Assembly (NCBI GenBank): GCA_025355105.1
Contig: JANYAE010000141.1
Span: 1-41,668, forward strand
Direction of reading: 5' to 3'
DNA from: Pseudomonadota bacterium
GTDB lineage: Bacteria; Pseudomonadota; Gammaproteobacteria; Steroidobacterales; Steroidobacteraceae
Length of the DNA stretch: 41,668 nt
The position numbers and the translations under genes were made by a program. Within the stretch, counting starts at the first letter, position 1. The number at the start of each line of letters is the position of its first letter. Shown piece after piece: positions 6,169 to 13,910 of this stretch. Under the pieces are notes generated by a model, which ran no database searches, was not told where the DNA came from, and saw nothing but the letters and a program-made list of their open reading frames with translations.

Positions 6169-9042
6169 ATGTATTCCATTGACCACCACGACCTCGGCAC
6201 ACCGGCCTCCGACGCGAGCCAGCAGGTCAACATCGAGATCGACGGCCGCGCGCTGTCGGTGCCGGAAGGCACCTCGGTGATGCGCGCCTCGGCACTCGCC
6301 GGCGTCAGCGTGCCGAAACTCTGCGCCACCGACAGTCTCAAGGCCTTCGGCTCGTGCCGGCTGTGCCTGGTCGAGATCGAGGGCCGCAAGGGCTACCCGG
6401 CCTCGTGCACCACGCTGGTGGCCGAGGGCATGAAGATCCGCACCGAGAGCGACAAGCTGCACGCGCTGCGCAAGGGCGTCGTCGAGCTGTACGTCTCCGA
6501 GCACCCGCTCGAGTGCGACGGCTGCCCGGCCGAGAACCACTGCGAGCTGCAGGACATGGCGGCGCTGCACGGCGTGACCGGCAGCCCGTACCTGCACAGC
6601 GACCGCCGCCCGCCGCCGGCGACCCACGCCGCCGCCGCGGTCGAGTTCAAGCAGGATGGCTCGAACCCATACTTCAACTTCAATCCCGAGCTGTGCATCG
6701 TTTGCTCGCGCTGCGTGCGCGCCTGCGACGAGATCCAGGGGACGCTGGCGCTGACGGTTTCCGGCCGCGGCCTCGCCTCGCAGATCGCGGCGAGCCAGGC
6801 CGAGTCCTTCGTCGACTCCGAGTGCGTGTCCTGCGGCGCCTGCGTCGAGGCTTGCCCGACCGCCGCGCTGTCGGAGAAGACGCTGCTCGCCGCGCCGCAG
6901 CCGTCGAAGGCGGTGACGACGACCTGCGCCTACTGCGGCGTCGGCTGCTCGCTCAAGGCCGAGGTGGCGGACGGCAAGGTGTCGCGCATGGTCCCGAACC
7001 GGGACGGCCACGCCAACCAGGGCCACGCCTGTGTCAAGGGCCGCTTCGCCTACGGCTACGCGACCCACCCGGACCGTATCCAGAAGCCGATGATTCGCGC
7101 CAAGATCTCCGATCCCTGGCGCGAGGTCAGCTGGGACGAGGCGCTCGGCCACGCGGCGCGCGAGTTCAAGCGCATCCAGGCGAAGTACGGCCGCGATTCG
7201 ATCGGCGGCATCACCTCTTCGCGCTGCACCAACGAGGAGACCTTCCTGGTGCAGAAGCTGGTGCGCGCGGCCTTCGGCAACAACAACGTCGACACCTGCG
7301 CGCGCGTCTGCCACTCGCCCACCGGCTACGGCCTCAAGGCGACGCTCGGCGAGTCGGCCGGCACGCAGGCCTTCAGCTCGGTGATGAAGGCCGACGTCGT
7401 GCTGCTGATCGGCGCGAGCCCGACCGACGCGCACCCGGTGTTCGCCTCGCAGCTGAAGCGGCGCCTGCGGCAGGGCGCCAAGCTGATCGTCGTCGACCCG
7501 CGGGTCATCCCGCTGGTGCGCACGCCGCACATCGAGGCGGCCGCGCACCTGCAACTGCGACCCGGCACCAACGTCGCGGTCGTCAACGCGCTGGCGCACG
7601 TGATCGTGACCGAGGGTCTCGTCAAGGAGGAGTTCGTCGCGGCGCGCTGCGAGGGCGACTCGTTCCAGAAGTGGAAGGCCTTCGTCGCCGACCCGAAGAA
7701 TTCTCCGGAGGCCACCGAGGCGATCACCACGGTGCCGGCCCGGACGCTGCGCGCCGCGGCGCGCATCTACGCGACCGCGCCGAACGGCGCGATCTACTAC
7801 GGGCTCGGCGTCACCGAGCACAGCCAGGGCAGCACCATGGTGCTCGGCATCGCCAACCTCGCGATGGCGACCGGCAACATCGGCCGCGAGGGCGTGGGCG
7901 TCAACCCGCTGCGCGGCCAGAACAACGTGCAGGGCTCGTGCGACATGGGCTCGTTCCCGCACGAGCTGCCGGGCTACCGGCACGTGTCCGACGCCGCCGT
8001 GCGCGGCAGCTTCGAGGCCGAGTGGGGCGTGACGCTGCGTTCGGAGCAGGGCCTGCGCATTCCGAACATGTTCGAGGCGGCGCTCGACGGCACCTTCAAG
8101 GCGATGTACATCCAGGGCGAGGACATCGCGCAGTCGGACCCGAACACGCAGCACGTCGTCGACGCGCTGACCTCGCTCGAGTGCCTGGTGGTGCAGGACA
8201 TCTTCATGTGCGAGACCGCGAAGTTCGCGCACGTGTTGCTGCCGGGCTCCTCGTTCCTCGAGAAGGACGGCACCTTCACCAACGCCGAACGGCGCATCTC
8301 GCGGGTCCGCAAGGTCATCGAGCCGCTGGCCGGGCTCGCCGACTGGCAGGTGACGGTGCGGCTCGCCAATGCGCTCGGCTACCCGATGCACTACGACCAT
8401 CCGTCCGAGATCATGGACGAGATCGCGCGCCTGACGCCGACCTTCACCGGCGTCAGCTTCGAGAAGCTCGACCGCCTCGGCAGCATCCAGTGGCCGTGCA
8501 ACGCCGAGGCCCCGGACGGCACGCCGACCATGCACGTCGACGAGTTCGTGCGCGGCAAGGGCAAGTTCTACGTCACCGAGTACGTGGCGACCCGCGAGCG
8601 CACCGGCGCGCGCTTCCCGCTGCTGCTGACGACCGGCCGCATCCTCAGCCAGTACAACGTCGGCGCGCAGACGCGGCGCACCGAGAACGTGGTCTGGCAC
8701 AACGAGGACCGCCTCGAGCTGCATCCGCACGACGCCGAGCATCGCGGCATCGAGGATGGCGACTGGGTCGGCATCACGAGCCGCGCCGGCGAGACGGTGC
8801 TGCGCGCGACCGTGACCGAGCGCGTGCAGCCCGGCGTCGTCTACACGACCTTCCACTTCCCGGAGTCCGGCGCCAACGTCGTCACCACCGAGAACTCGGA
8901 CTGGGCCACGAACTGTCCTGAGTACAAGGTCACCGCCGTGCAGATCGTCAAGGTGGACCGTCCGCTCGACTGGCAGGAGCGCTATCGCCAGGATCGCGAT
9001 GCGCGCCAGCCGGCGCACAAGCCCGCGCCGACCAGCGCCTGA
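6169..9042 (+). CDS. fdsA: NAD-dependent formate dehydrogenase alpha subunit, Mo-bis-MGD catalytic subunit
   Basis: FdsA oxidises formate to CO2 at a molybdenum bis-MGD centre. Iron-sulfur sites in order: an N-terminal [2Fe-2S] domain (C52, C63, C66, C80), a His-Cys [4Fe-4S] site (H112, C116, C119, C125), two ferredoxin-type clusters (CIVCSRCVRAC at 176-186; CVSCGACVEAC at 219-229), and the cluster beside the cofactor (CAYCGVGC from 253, plus C288). The molybdenum ligand is the cysteine of ARVCHSPTGYG (C381, with H382), so no selenocysteine is needed. The C-terminal third is the molybdopterin dinucleotide-binding domain. At 957 residues it has normal length. The many cofactors and the fdsGB neighbours make the call firm. 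Confidence 0.97.
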   Translation: MYSIDHHDLGTPASDASQQVNIEIDGRALSVPEGTSVMRASALAGVSVPKLCATDSLKAFGSCRLCLVEIEGRKGYPASCTTLVAEGMKIRTESDKLHALRKGVVELYVSEHPLECDGCPAENHCELQDMAALHGVTGSPYLHSDRRPPPATHAAAAVEFKQDGSNPYFNFNPELCIVCSRCVRACDEIQGTLALTVSGRGLASQIAASQAESFVDSECVSCGACVEACPTAALSEKTLLAAPQPSKAVTTTCAYCGVGCSLKAEVADGKVSRMVPNRDGHANQGHACVKGRFAYGYATHPDRIQKPMIRAKISDPWREVSWDEALGHAAREFKRIQAKYGRDSIGGITSSRCTNEETFLVQKLVRAAFGNNNVDTCARVCHSPTGYGLKATLGESAGTQAFSSVMKADVVLLIGASPTDAHPVFASQLKRRLRQGAKLIVVDPRVIPLVRTPHIEAAAHLQLRPGTNVAVVNALAHVIVTEGLVKEEFVAARCEGDSFQKWKAFVADPKNSPEATEAITTVPARTLRAAARIYATAPNGAIYYGLGVTEHSQGSTMVLGIANLAMATGNIGREGVGVNPLRGQNNVQGSCDMGSFPHELPGYRHVSDAAVRGSFEAEWGVTLRSEQGLRIPNMFEAALDGTFKAMYIQGEDIAQSDPNTQHVVDALTSLECLVVQDIFMCETAKFAHVLLPGSSFLEKDGTFTNAERRISRVRKVIEPLAGLADWQVTVRLANALGYPMHYDHPSEIMDEIARLTPTFTGVSFEKLDRLGSIQWPCNAEAPDGTPTMHVDEFVRGKGKFYVTEYVATRERTGARFPLLLTTGRILSQYNVGAQTRRTENVVWHNEDRLELHPHDAEHRGIEDGDWVGITSRAGETVLRATVTERVQPGVVYTTFHFPESGANVVTTENSDWATNCPEYKVTAVQIVKVDRPLDWQERYRQDRDARQPAHKPAPTSA

Positions 9043-9067
9043 GCCGGATTAGCAAAGAGCCAACCGA

Positions 9068-9298
9068 ATGGACGCCGAGCACCTCGTGGACATGGTCAAC
9101 GACATCGCGAACTTCTTCGCGCCGGCGAGCGGCGCGGAGCAGGCGCCGGCCGAGGTCGCCTCGCATCTGCGGCGCTTCTGGGAGCCGCGCATGCGGCGCC
9201 AGATCGTCGAGGTGTGGCGCGACGGGCACGGCGAGTTCAGCTCGGTGGCGCGGGCCGCGATCGCGCTGCTCGCGACGGACGCCCCGGCCAAGGGGTAG
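9068..9298 (+). CDS. fdsD: NAD-dependent formate dehydrogenase delta subunit
   Basis: FdsD is a small accessory subunit without cofactors that is required for an active, stable FdsABG enzyme in characterised systems. The 76-residue protein matches the family pattern: an N-terminal MVNDIANFFAP helix, then a HLRRFWEPRMRRQIV segment typical of these proteins. It starts only 25 bases after fdsA. In the best-known operons (fdsGBACD) the gene fdsC, encoding an FdhD-like sulfurtransferase/chaperone, lies between fdsA and fdsD; here it is absent, so the maturation factor must be elsewhere if the enzyme works. Confidence 0.9.
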   Translation: MDAEHLVDMVNDIANFFAPASGAEQAPAEVASHLRRFWEPRMRRQIVEVWRDGHGEFSSVARAAIALLATDAPAKG

Positions 9299-9382
9299 CG
9301 GCGGCGGCGCGAAAGCGCGACACTCGCCAGCGCCCGGCGGCGGGCGCCTCCGGGACGCCAATCGTTGACGACGTCGAACTCC

Positions 9383-10423
9383 ATGCACTGGTTCCGCCGC
9401 GCGGCGCGGCTCGGAGCCCTGCTGGCGCTGATCGTGGTGGTGGTCGGCGCCTGGGTGCGGCTGACCGACGCCGGGCTCGGCTGCCCGGACTGGCCGGGCT
9501 GCTACGGCCAGCTGCATCCGGCGCAGGTTGCCGACGGCGTGCAGCACGCCAACGCCGCCTACCCGTCGCGACCGTTCAACTACCAGAAGGCGCTGCACGA
9601 GATGGTGCATCGCTACATCGCCGGCGCGCTGCTGCTGGTGGTGCTCGGCCTCGCGGCGTTCGCGTTCTGGAACCGCGCCGACCCCTCGCAGCCGCGGCTG
9701 CTGCCGTTGGTGACGCTCGCCGTGGTGCTGGTGCAGGCCGCGCTCGGCGCCTTCACGGTGACGCTGCTGGTCGTGCCGCTGGTGGTGACGGCGCACCTCG
9801 TGGGCGGACTGACGACGATGACGCTGCTGTGGTGGCTGTCGCTCGCGCCCGCGCGCCGCGACGTCAAGGCGGCGGAACGCCCGGTGCGGCGCCTTGCGCT
9901 CGCGGCGCTCGCGGCGCTGGTGCTGCAGATCCTGCTCGGCGGCTGGACCAGCAGCAACTACGCGGCGGTGGCCTGCCCGGACTTTCCGACCTGCCAGGGC
10001 AGCTTCGCGCCGCACACCGACTTCAAGGACGCGTTCGTGCTGTGGCGCGGACTCGGCCGAGACTACGAGGGCGGCGTGCTCGCGGCGCCGGCCCGCACCG
10101 CGATCCACTTCAGCCACCGCCTCGGCGCGGTACTCGCGGGCCTGCTGCTGGTCGCAGTGGCGGTGGCCGGCTGGCGCCGGGCGCAGACGCCGGACGTGCG
10201 ACTCGCGGCCGGCGCGGTCGGCCTCGCGGTGGCGCTGCAGTGGCTGATCGGCATGAACCTGATCTGGCAGGGCTTTCCGCTCGGCCTCGGCACGGCCCAC
10301 AACGCCGGCGCCGCGATGCTGCTGCTGGCCGCCGTGACGCTGCTGCGCCAGCTGTGGCCGGCAGGACCGGCCATCGGCTTCACGGCCGCCGGCGGTCGCC
10401 GCTCCTCCCGGCCGCCGCGCTAG
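9383..10423 (+). CDS. ctaA: Heme A synthase (COX15/CtaA family)
   Basis: CtaA oxidises the heme O methyl group to the formyl group of heme A in the inner membrane. The protein of about 346 residues has eight hydrophobic helices. It shows the family signature VRLTDAGLGCPDWPGCYG near the N-terminus and its counterpart in the second half (SSNYAAVACPDFPTCQG). Conserved heme-ligand histidines lie in EMVHRYIAG, VTAHLVGGL, IHFSHRLGA and GTAHNAG. I prefer ATG at 9383, which gives the usual MHWFRRAARL start; an in-frame TTG at 9365 is possible and neither has a strong ribosome site. It precedes cyoE/ctaB and fits the oxidase genes at the left edge. Confidence 0.94.
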   Translation: MHWFRRAARLGALLALIVVVVGAWVRLTDAGLGCPDWPGCYGQLHPAQVADGVQHANAAYPSRPFNYQKALHEMVHRYIAGALLLVVLGLAAFAFWNRADPSQPRLLPLVTLAVVLVQAALGAFTVTLLVVPLVVTAHLVGGLTTMTLLWWLSLAPARRDVKAAERPVRRLALAALAALVLQILLGGWTSSNYAAVACPDFPTCQGSFAPHTDFKDAFVLWRGLGRDYEGGVLAAPARTAIHFSHRLGAVLAGLLLVAVAVAGWRRAQTPDVRLAAGAVGLAVALQWLIGMNLIWQGFPLGLGTAHNAGAAMLLLAAVTLLRQLWPAGPAIGFTAAGGRRSSRPPR

Positions 10424-10497
10424 GGTCCCGCGGCCAGCGGTCGTGGTAGGCTGCGCGCCCCCGGCTCCGCGGCCGCGCGAGGTCCCCGGATAGTCCC

Positions 10498-11406
10498 ATG
10501 AGGTCCCGCACCGACATCCAGCCTGTTCCGGCCGCCATTGCCGGCTGGCGCGACTACCTCGAGCTGACCAAGCCCCGGGTGGTGCTGCTGATCTCGTTCA
10601 CGGCCGTGGTCGGCGTGTTCCTGGCGGTGCCGGGCCTGCCGCCGCTCGACAAGCTGCTGCTCGGTCCGCTCGGCATCTGGCTGGCGGCGGCCTCGGCCGC
10701 GGCCGTCAACCACGTGATCGACCAGCGGATCGACAGCGAGATGGCGCGCACCAAGCACCGGCCGCTGCCGAGCGGGCACATCAGCGAGGCACAGGCGCTC
10801 AGCTTCGCGTTCGCGCTGGCCACGGCGTCGATGCTGATCCTGACGCTGCTCGTCAACCCGCTGACGGCGCTGCTCACCTTCAGCTCGCTGATCGGCTACG
10901 CGATCGTCTACACGGTGTGGCTGAAGCGCGCGACGCCGCAAAACATCGTCATCGGCGGCGCCGCCGGCGCCGCACCGCCGGTGCTCGGCTGGGCGGCGGT
11001 CACCAACAGCGTCGACCCGAACGCGCTGCTGCTGTTCCTGATCATCTTCGCGTGGACGCCGCCGCACTTCTGGGCGCTCGCGATCGCACGCCGCGAGGAG
11101 TACGCCAAGGTCGGCGTACCGATGCTGCCGGTGGCCTACGGCGTCGAGCTCACGCGGCTGCACATCCTGCTGTACACGGTGCTGCTGACGGTGGTGACGG
11201 TGCTGCCGTGGCTGACCGGGATGAGCGGGCTGATCTACTGCCTTGCCGCCATCGTGCTCGACGTGATCTTCCTCGGCTACGCCTGGCAGCTGTACCGGAC
11301 CGGGCGCAGCGACCTGCCGATGCGGACCTTCCGCTGGTCGATCAGCTACCTCGGGTTCCTGTTCGCGGCGCTGCTGATCGACCACTACTGGCGCATCGGC
11401 GCCTGA
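10498..11406 (+). CDS. cyoE: Heme O synthase (protoheme IX farnesyltransferase)
   Basis: This membrane prenyltransferase (also called ctaB) adds a farnesyl group to heme B to make heme O, the substrate of the upstream CtaA. The 302-residue protein starts with the family motif YLELTKPRVVLLISFTAVVG. It has both aspartate-rich prenyl-diphosphate sites (NHVIDQRIDSEMARTKHRPL; the second in the YAKVGVPMLP loop region) and the conserved FAWTPPHFWALAI. About nine hydrophobic helices are visible. It follows ctaA by 74 bases, probably as one transcript. SURF1, Sco and CtaG genes that often accompany this pair are not in the window. Confidence 0.95.
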   Translation: MRSRTDIQPVPAAIAGWRDYLELTKPRVVLLISFTAVVGVFLAVPGLPPLDKLLLGPLGIWLAAASAAAVNHVIDQRIDSEMARTKHRPLPSGHISEAQALSFAFALATASMLILTLLVNPLTALLTFSSLIGYAIVYTVWLKRATPQNIVIGGAAGAAPPVLGWAAVTNSVDPNALLLFLIIFAWTPPHFWALAIARREEYAKVGVPMLPVAYGVELTRLHILLYTVLLTVVTVLPWLTGMSGLIYCLAAIVLDVIFLGYAWQLYRTGRSDLPMRTFRWSISYLGFLFAALLIDHYWRIGA

Positions 11407-11466
11407 TCGGCGCGCGGCGGCAACACAGGTCGGCGGATGCCGGCCGGCCGGCCGGCGGCGGCTCGC

Positions 11467-11991
11467 TCAGGGCACCGCGAGCGAGACCGGCCGGAAGTCG
11501 CCCGACGTCACGGTCAGCGTGTCACCACTCCTGAACGCCCAACCCTGCTTCTCGGCGAGCTCCGCCGAGCCGTCCGGCAGGATCGTGACCTCGAGGCGGC
11601 CGTACTCGCCGGTTCGCGCGCGACGCGGCTCGACCGTGAGGCGCATCGGCGCGGTGGAGGTGTTGTCGAAATGTGCGACGAAGCCGGTGCCGGGATCGCC
11701 GACGTGGAAGCTGACCTCGACCGGCAGCGTCTTGAGCGCACTTGCGAGCTCGGTCTTCTTCGACGCGAGATCCTGCTCGAGCTCGTGAACGCGGGCCTTG
11801 AGGCGCGTGACCTCGCCGTTCGCCTGCTCGGCGCCGGCGGTCGCGGTCGCGAGCGCCTCGGCGCGCTGGCTCGACTGGTGTAGGAAGAAACCGGCTAGGG
11901 CCAACGCAACGACCGACGTCGCGGCCAACGCCGGGATCACGGGCAGCGGCTTCTTGAAGGCGGACGCGGGCAGGACCATGGTGTTTTCCAT
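11467..11991 (-). CDS. Membrane-anchored coiled-coil protein, unknown
   Basis: I do not recognise this 174-residue protein. It has a short cytoplasmic N-terminus, one membrane helix at about 18-37, a polar heptad-like coiled coil at about 42-88 (VTRLKARVHELEQDLASKK), and a beta-rich C-terminal domain (residues 90-174) resembling an immunoglobulin-like or FxLYD-type fold. An envelope location is inferred from the single anchor. The ATG at 11991 has no clear ribosome site; a second ATG four codons on is equally possible. It converges with cyoE, so it is not part of the heme operon. About 100 bases between it and the next gene hold nothing identifiable. Confidence 0.65.
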   Translation of the reverse strand: MENTMVLPASAFKKPLPVIPALAATSVVALALAGFFLHQSSQRAEALATATAGAEQANGEVTRLKARVHELEQDLASKKTELASALKTLPVEVSFHVGDPGTGFVAHFDNTSTAPMRLTVEPRRARTGEYGRLEVTILPDGSAELAEKQGWAFRSGDTLTVTSGDFRPVSLAVP

Positions 11992-12095
11992 GCTGTAAAG
12001 GATGCCGCGACCGGCCGGCCGGCATCCGTGACGAGCGCACGCGGGCGCCGCGCCCGAATGCGAGCGCGATCACAGAGTTGCGCGACAGTGCGGCG

Positions 12096-12770
12096 TCAGC
12101 GGCCGCGGACGGCCGCGTCGGAGACGTACGGGTTCGCGCGGCGCTCGTCGCCGAACGACGACAGCGGGCCGTGACCCGGCAGGAAACGGACATCGTCGCC
12201 GAGCGGGAATAGCTTGCCGCGGATCGAGCGGATCAGGGTGGCATGGTCGCCGCCGGGAAAGTCGGTGCGGCCGATCGAGCCCTGGAACAGCACGTCGCCG
12301 ACCACCGCGAAGCGGCTCGGCGCGTGAAAGAACACGACGTGCCCGGGCGTGTGGCCGGGGCAGTGATGCACTTCGAGCTCGAGGCTGCCGAGCCGGACGC
12401 GGTCGCCGTCCGTGAGCCAGCGGTCCGGCTCGAAGGCGCCCTCGCTCTTGATGCCGAACATCCGCCCCTGCTCGGCGAGGCCCTCGATCCAGAACCGGTC
12501 GCCCTCGTGCGGACCCTCGATCGGCAGGCCGGTACGCCGCTTGAGCTCGGCGGTGGCGCCGGCGTGGTCGATGTGCGCGTGCGTCAGCAGGATCTTCTCG
12601 AGCGTGATGCCCTCGCGCGCCACCACCGCGAGCACGGCGTCGAGATCACCTCCCGGGTCGACGATCGCGCCCTTGAGGGTCGCTGCATCCCACAGCACCG
12701 AGCAGTTCTGCTGGAAGGGCGTTACCGGGACGACGGCGACGCGCAGCGTCGGAGGGCTGGCGACGGGCAT
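12096..12770 (-). CDS. MBL-fold metallo-hydrolase (YcbL/glyoxalase II-like)
   Basis: This is a zinc-dependent hydrolase of the metallo-beta-lactamase fold, nearest by appearance to short glyoxalase II-type proteins such as E. coli YcbL. The metal motif THAHIDH gives H64, H66, D68 and H69. HHCPGHTPGHVVF supplies the next histidine, VVGDVLFQGSIGRTDFPGG the bridging aspartate, and FLPGHGP the last histidine. At 224 residues it lacks the C-terminal helical extension of classical glyoxalase II. The thioester substrate is inferred from the family. It is the last gene of a tight four-gene minus-strand cluster, starting 6 bases after the yqjK-like gene. Confidence 0.88.
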   Translation of the reverse strand: MPVASPPTLRVAVVPVTPFQQNCSVLWDAATLKGAIVDPGGDLDAVLAVVAREGITLEKILLTHAHIDHAGATAELKRRTGLPIEGPHEGDRFWIEGLAEQGRMFGIKSEGAFEPDRWLTDGDRVRLGSLELEVHHCPGHTPGHVVFFHAPSRFAVVGDVLFQGSIGRTDFPGGDHATLIRSIRGKLFPLGDDVRFLPGHGPLSSFGDERRANPYVSDAAVRGR

Positions 12771-12776
12771 GGCCGG

Positions 12777-13118
12777 TCAAGACGCCTGAATCGATCCGCT
12801 GGCGGGAGCGTCGCCGGCGTCACGCTCGGTGAGGAAGCGCTTGACGCGCGGCAGCAGCGGCCCGAGCAGCGGCCATAGCGCGAGCAGCTTGAGGGCGAGG
12901 CCGACGACGCGCCGCGGCCGGCCGAAGAACACGAGCGCCGCGGCACCGACCAGCAACAGCCGGCCGGAATCGGAGCGCGCCACTGCCACCATCCGGTCCG
13001 CGATCCGCAAGCGCACGCCGAGCGCACCGGAATCGTCCGCCAGTTCGCTGCGCAGGCGGGCGCTGCGGGCGCAGAGCACCTCGCGGCGTGCGGCGAGCTG
13101 GCGCATGCGGCGCCTCAT
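12777..13118 (-). CDS. YqjK-like small protein
   Basis: The 113-residue protein is rich in arginine at the N-terminus (MRRRMRQLAARREVLCARSA). It has a hydrophobic segment (LLLVGAAALVFF), an FGRPRR turn and a second hydrophobic stretch (LALKLLALWPLLGPLL). This layout and its place directly after a YqjE-like gene match the yqjD-yqjE-yqjK arrangement of enterobacteria, whose YqjK has no firm function. Its ATG overlaps the YqjE-like stop in ATGA (13115-13118). The call rests on context and general character rather than a strong motif. Confidence 0.72.
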   Translation of the reverse strand: MRRRMRQLAARREVLCARSARLRSELADDSGALGVRLRIADRMVAVARSDSGRLLLVGAAALVFFGRPRRVVGLALKLLALWPLLGPLLPRVKRFLTERDAGDAPASGSIQAS

Positions 13119-13504
13119 GGCAACTCGCCGCCGAGTTCGGCCGCGTCGCGCCCGAGCTCGGCCACCGTCGCGCTGAGGAAACGCGGCCGCGTGCGCAGCC
13201 GGTGCCGGACCACCAGCGCCGCGATCACCGCGAACAGCCCGAAGCTCGCGGTCACCAGCCCGGCCGCGAGCAGCCGGTGGCCGTCCCAGAACGCGATCAC
13301 GATGGTCAGCGACAGCAGCAACACCGTCAGCGAGGCGAAGAAGATCGCCGCGATCGACCACAGCAGCACCGAGGCGGCGTGCTCGATCTGTTCCTCGATC
13401 TCGACGCTGACGAGTTCGAGCCGCGTCTGCACGAGCGCGACCAGCGTCGCCAGCATGCGCCGCAGCGACGCGAACAGCCCCATTTCGGCCGCCGCCGGTG
13501 CCAC
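13115..13504 (-). CDS. Phage holin family / YqjE-like membrane protein
   Basis: This 129-residue inner-membrane protein has a cytoplasmic start (LFASLRRMLATLVALVQTRLELVSVE is the family-defining region), two membrane helices at about 48-70 and 78-100, and a polar tail. It fits the holin superfamily III/YqjE group, which in bacteria are housekeeping membrane proteins rather than phage lysis genes. I use GTG at 13504, three bases after the upstream stop; ATG at 13483 is an alternative with no better ribosome site. It overlaps the yqjK-like gene. Likely an envelope or stress-related partner of the DUF883 protein upstream. Confidence 0.82.
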   Translation of the reverse strand: MAPAAAEMGLFASLRRMLATLVALVQTRLELVSVEIEEQIEHAASVLLWSIAAIFFASLTVLLLSLTIVIAFWDGHRLLAAGLVTASFGLFAVIAALVVRHRLRTRPRFLSATVAELGRDAAELGGELP

Positions 13505-13507
13505 GGC

Positions 13508-13810
13508 TCAGCGCCGCCCGAGCATCAGGCCGACGACCACGCCGACCGCGGCGGCAATGCCGATCGACTGCCAGGGGTTGTCCTTGAGGTAGCGGCCGGC
13601 ATCGTCGGCGGCGGCCTTGGCGCGCGCCGTCAGGTCCTCCTCGAGCTCCTCAAGGCGCTTGCGGGCCTGCTCGACCGAGCCGCTGGCGCGTTGCCGGGCG
13701 TCGCGCGCCTTCTCGCTGGCGTCATGCGCGGTGGCGTTGAGCAGCGCCTCGGCGTCGGCGACGACGGCGCGCAGGTCCTCCATCAGTTTGCGGGTGTTGG
13801 CTTCGCTCAT
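13508..13810 (-). CDS. DUF883 family protein (ElaB/YqjD/YgaM-like)
   Basis: This 100-residue protein has a long charged amphipathic helix (residues 1-75, with ASGSVEQARKRLEELEEDL) and a C-terminal membrane anchor ending in the family signature NPWQSIGIAAAVGVVVGLML and GRR. E. coli YqjD and ElaB with this build are inner-membrane tail anchors that bind stationary-phase ribosomes; the same is possible here but not shown. The ATG at 13810 is behind GGAG. It begins the cluster DUF883, YqjE-like, YqjK-like, MBL hydrolase, all spaced by a few bases or overlapping. Confidence 0.9.
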   Translation of the reverse strand: MSEANTRKLMEDLRAVVADAEALLNATAHDASEKARDARQRASGSVEQARKRLEELEEDLTARAKAAADDAGRYLKDNPWQSIGIAAAVGVVVGLMLGRR

Positions 13811-13852
13811 GGCAGTGCTCCGTATGGCCCCCGGGGGCACCGTTCGATGGTA

Positions 13853-13910
13853 CCTCCCTGCTCCGCAGCCGGCATCCGCAGATGCCGAGTGCGCCGGGGA
13901 GGCTATTTTT
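13853..13910. terminator. Stem-loop downstream of the aminotransferase gene
   Basis: A perfect 7-bp stem with a CGCA loop (13870-13887, GGCATC/GATGCC core) is enclosed by CCTCCC (13853-13858) and GGGAGG (13897-13902). The T-run lies at 13906-13910 on the plus strand, but both flanking genes are on the minus strand, where the hairpin just follows the aminotransferase stop. It may slow or end minus-strand transcription, or stabilise the 3' end. Not a textbook terminator in the needed direction. Confidence 0.35.

Noticed and set aside
7300..7330. Possible selenocysteine formate dehydrogenase
   Set aside because: The molybdenum ligand codon is an ordinary cysteine codon within ARVCHSPT; there is no in-frame TGA and no need for a SECIS.
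5035..9018. A 1327-codon open frame on the minus strand opposite fdsB/fdsA
   Set aside because: It is the antisense shadow of two well-supported genes in high-GC DNA: arginine/histidine/alanine-rich, without domains or motifs.
13115..13504. Prophage, suggested by a holin-family protein
   Set aside because: The gene sits in a yqjD/E/K-like housekeeping operon and no other phage genes, integrase or attachment repeats are present.
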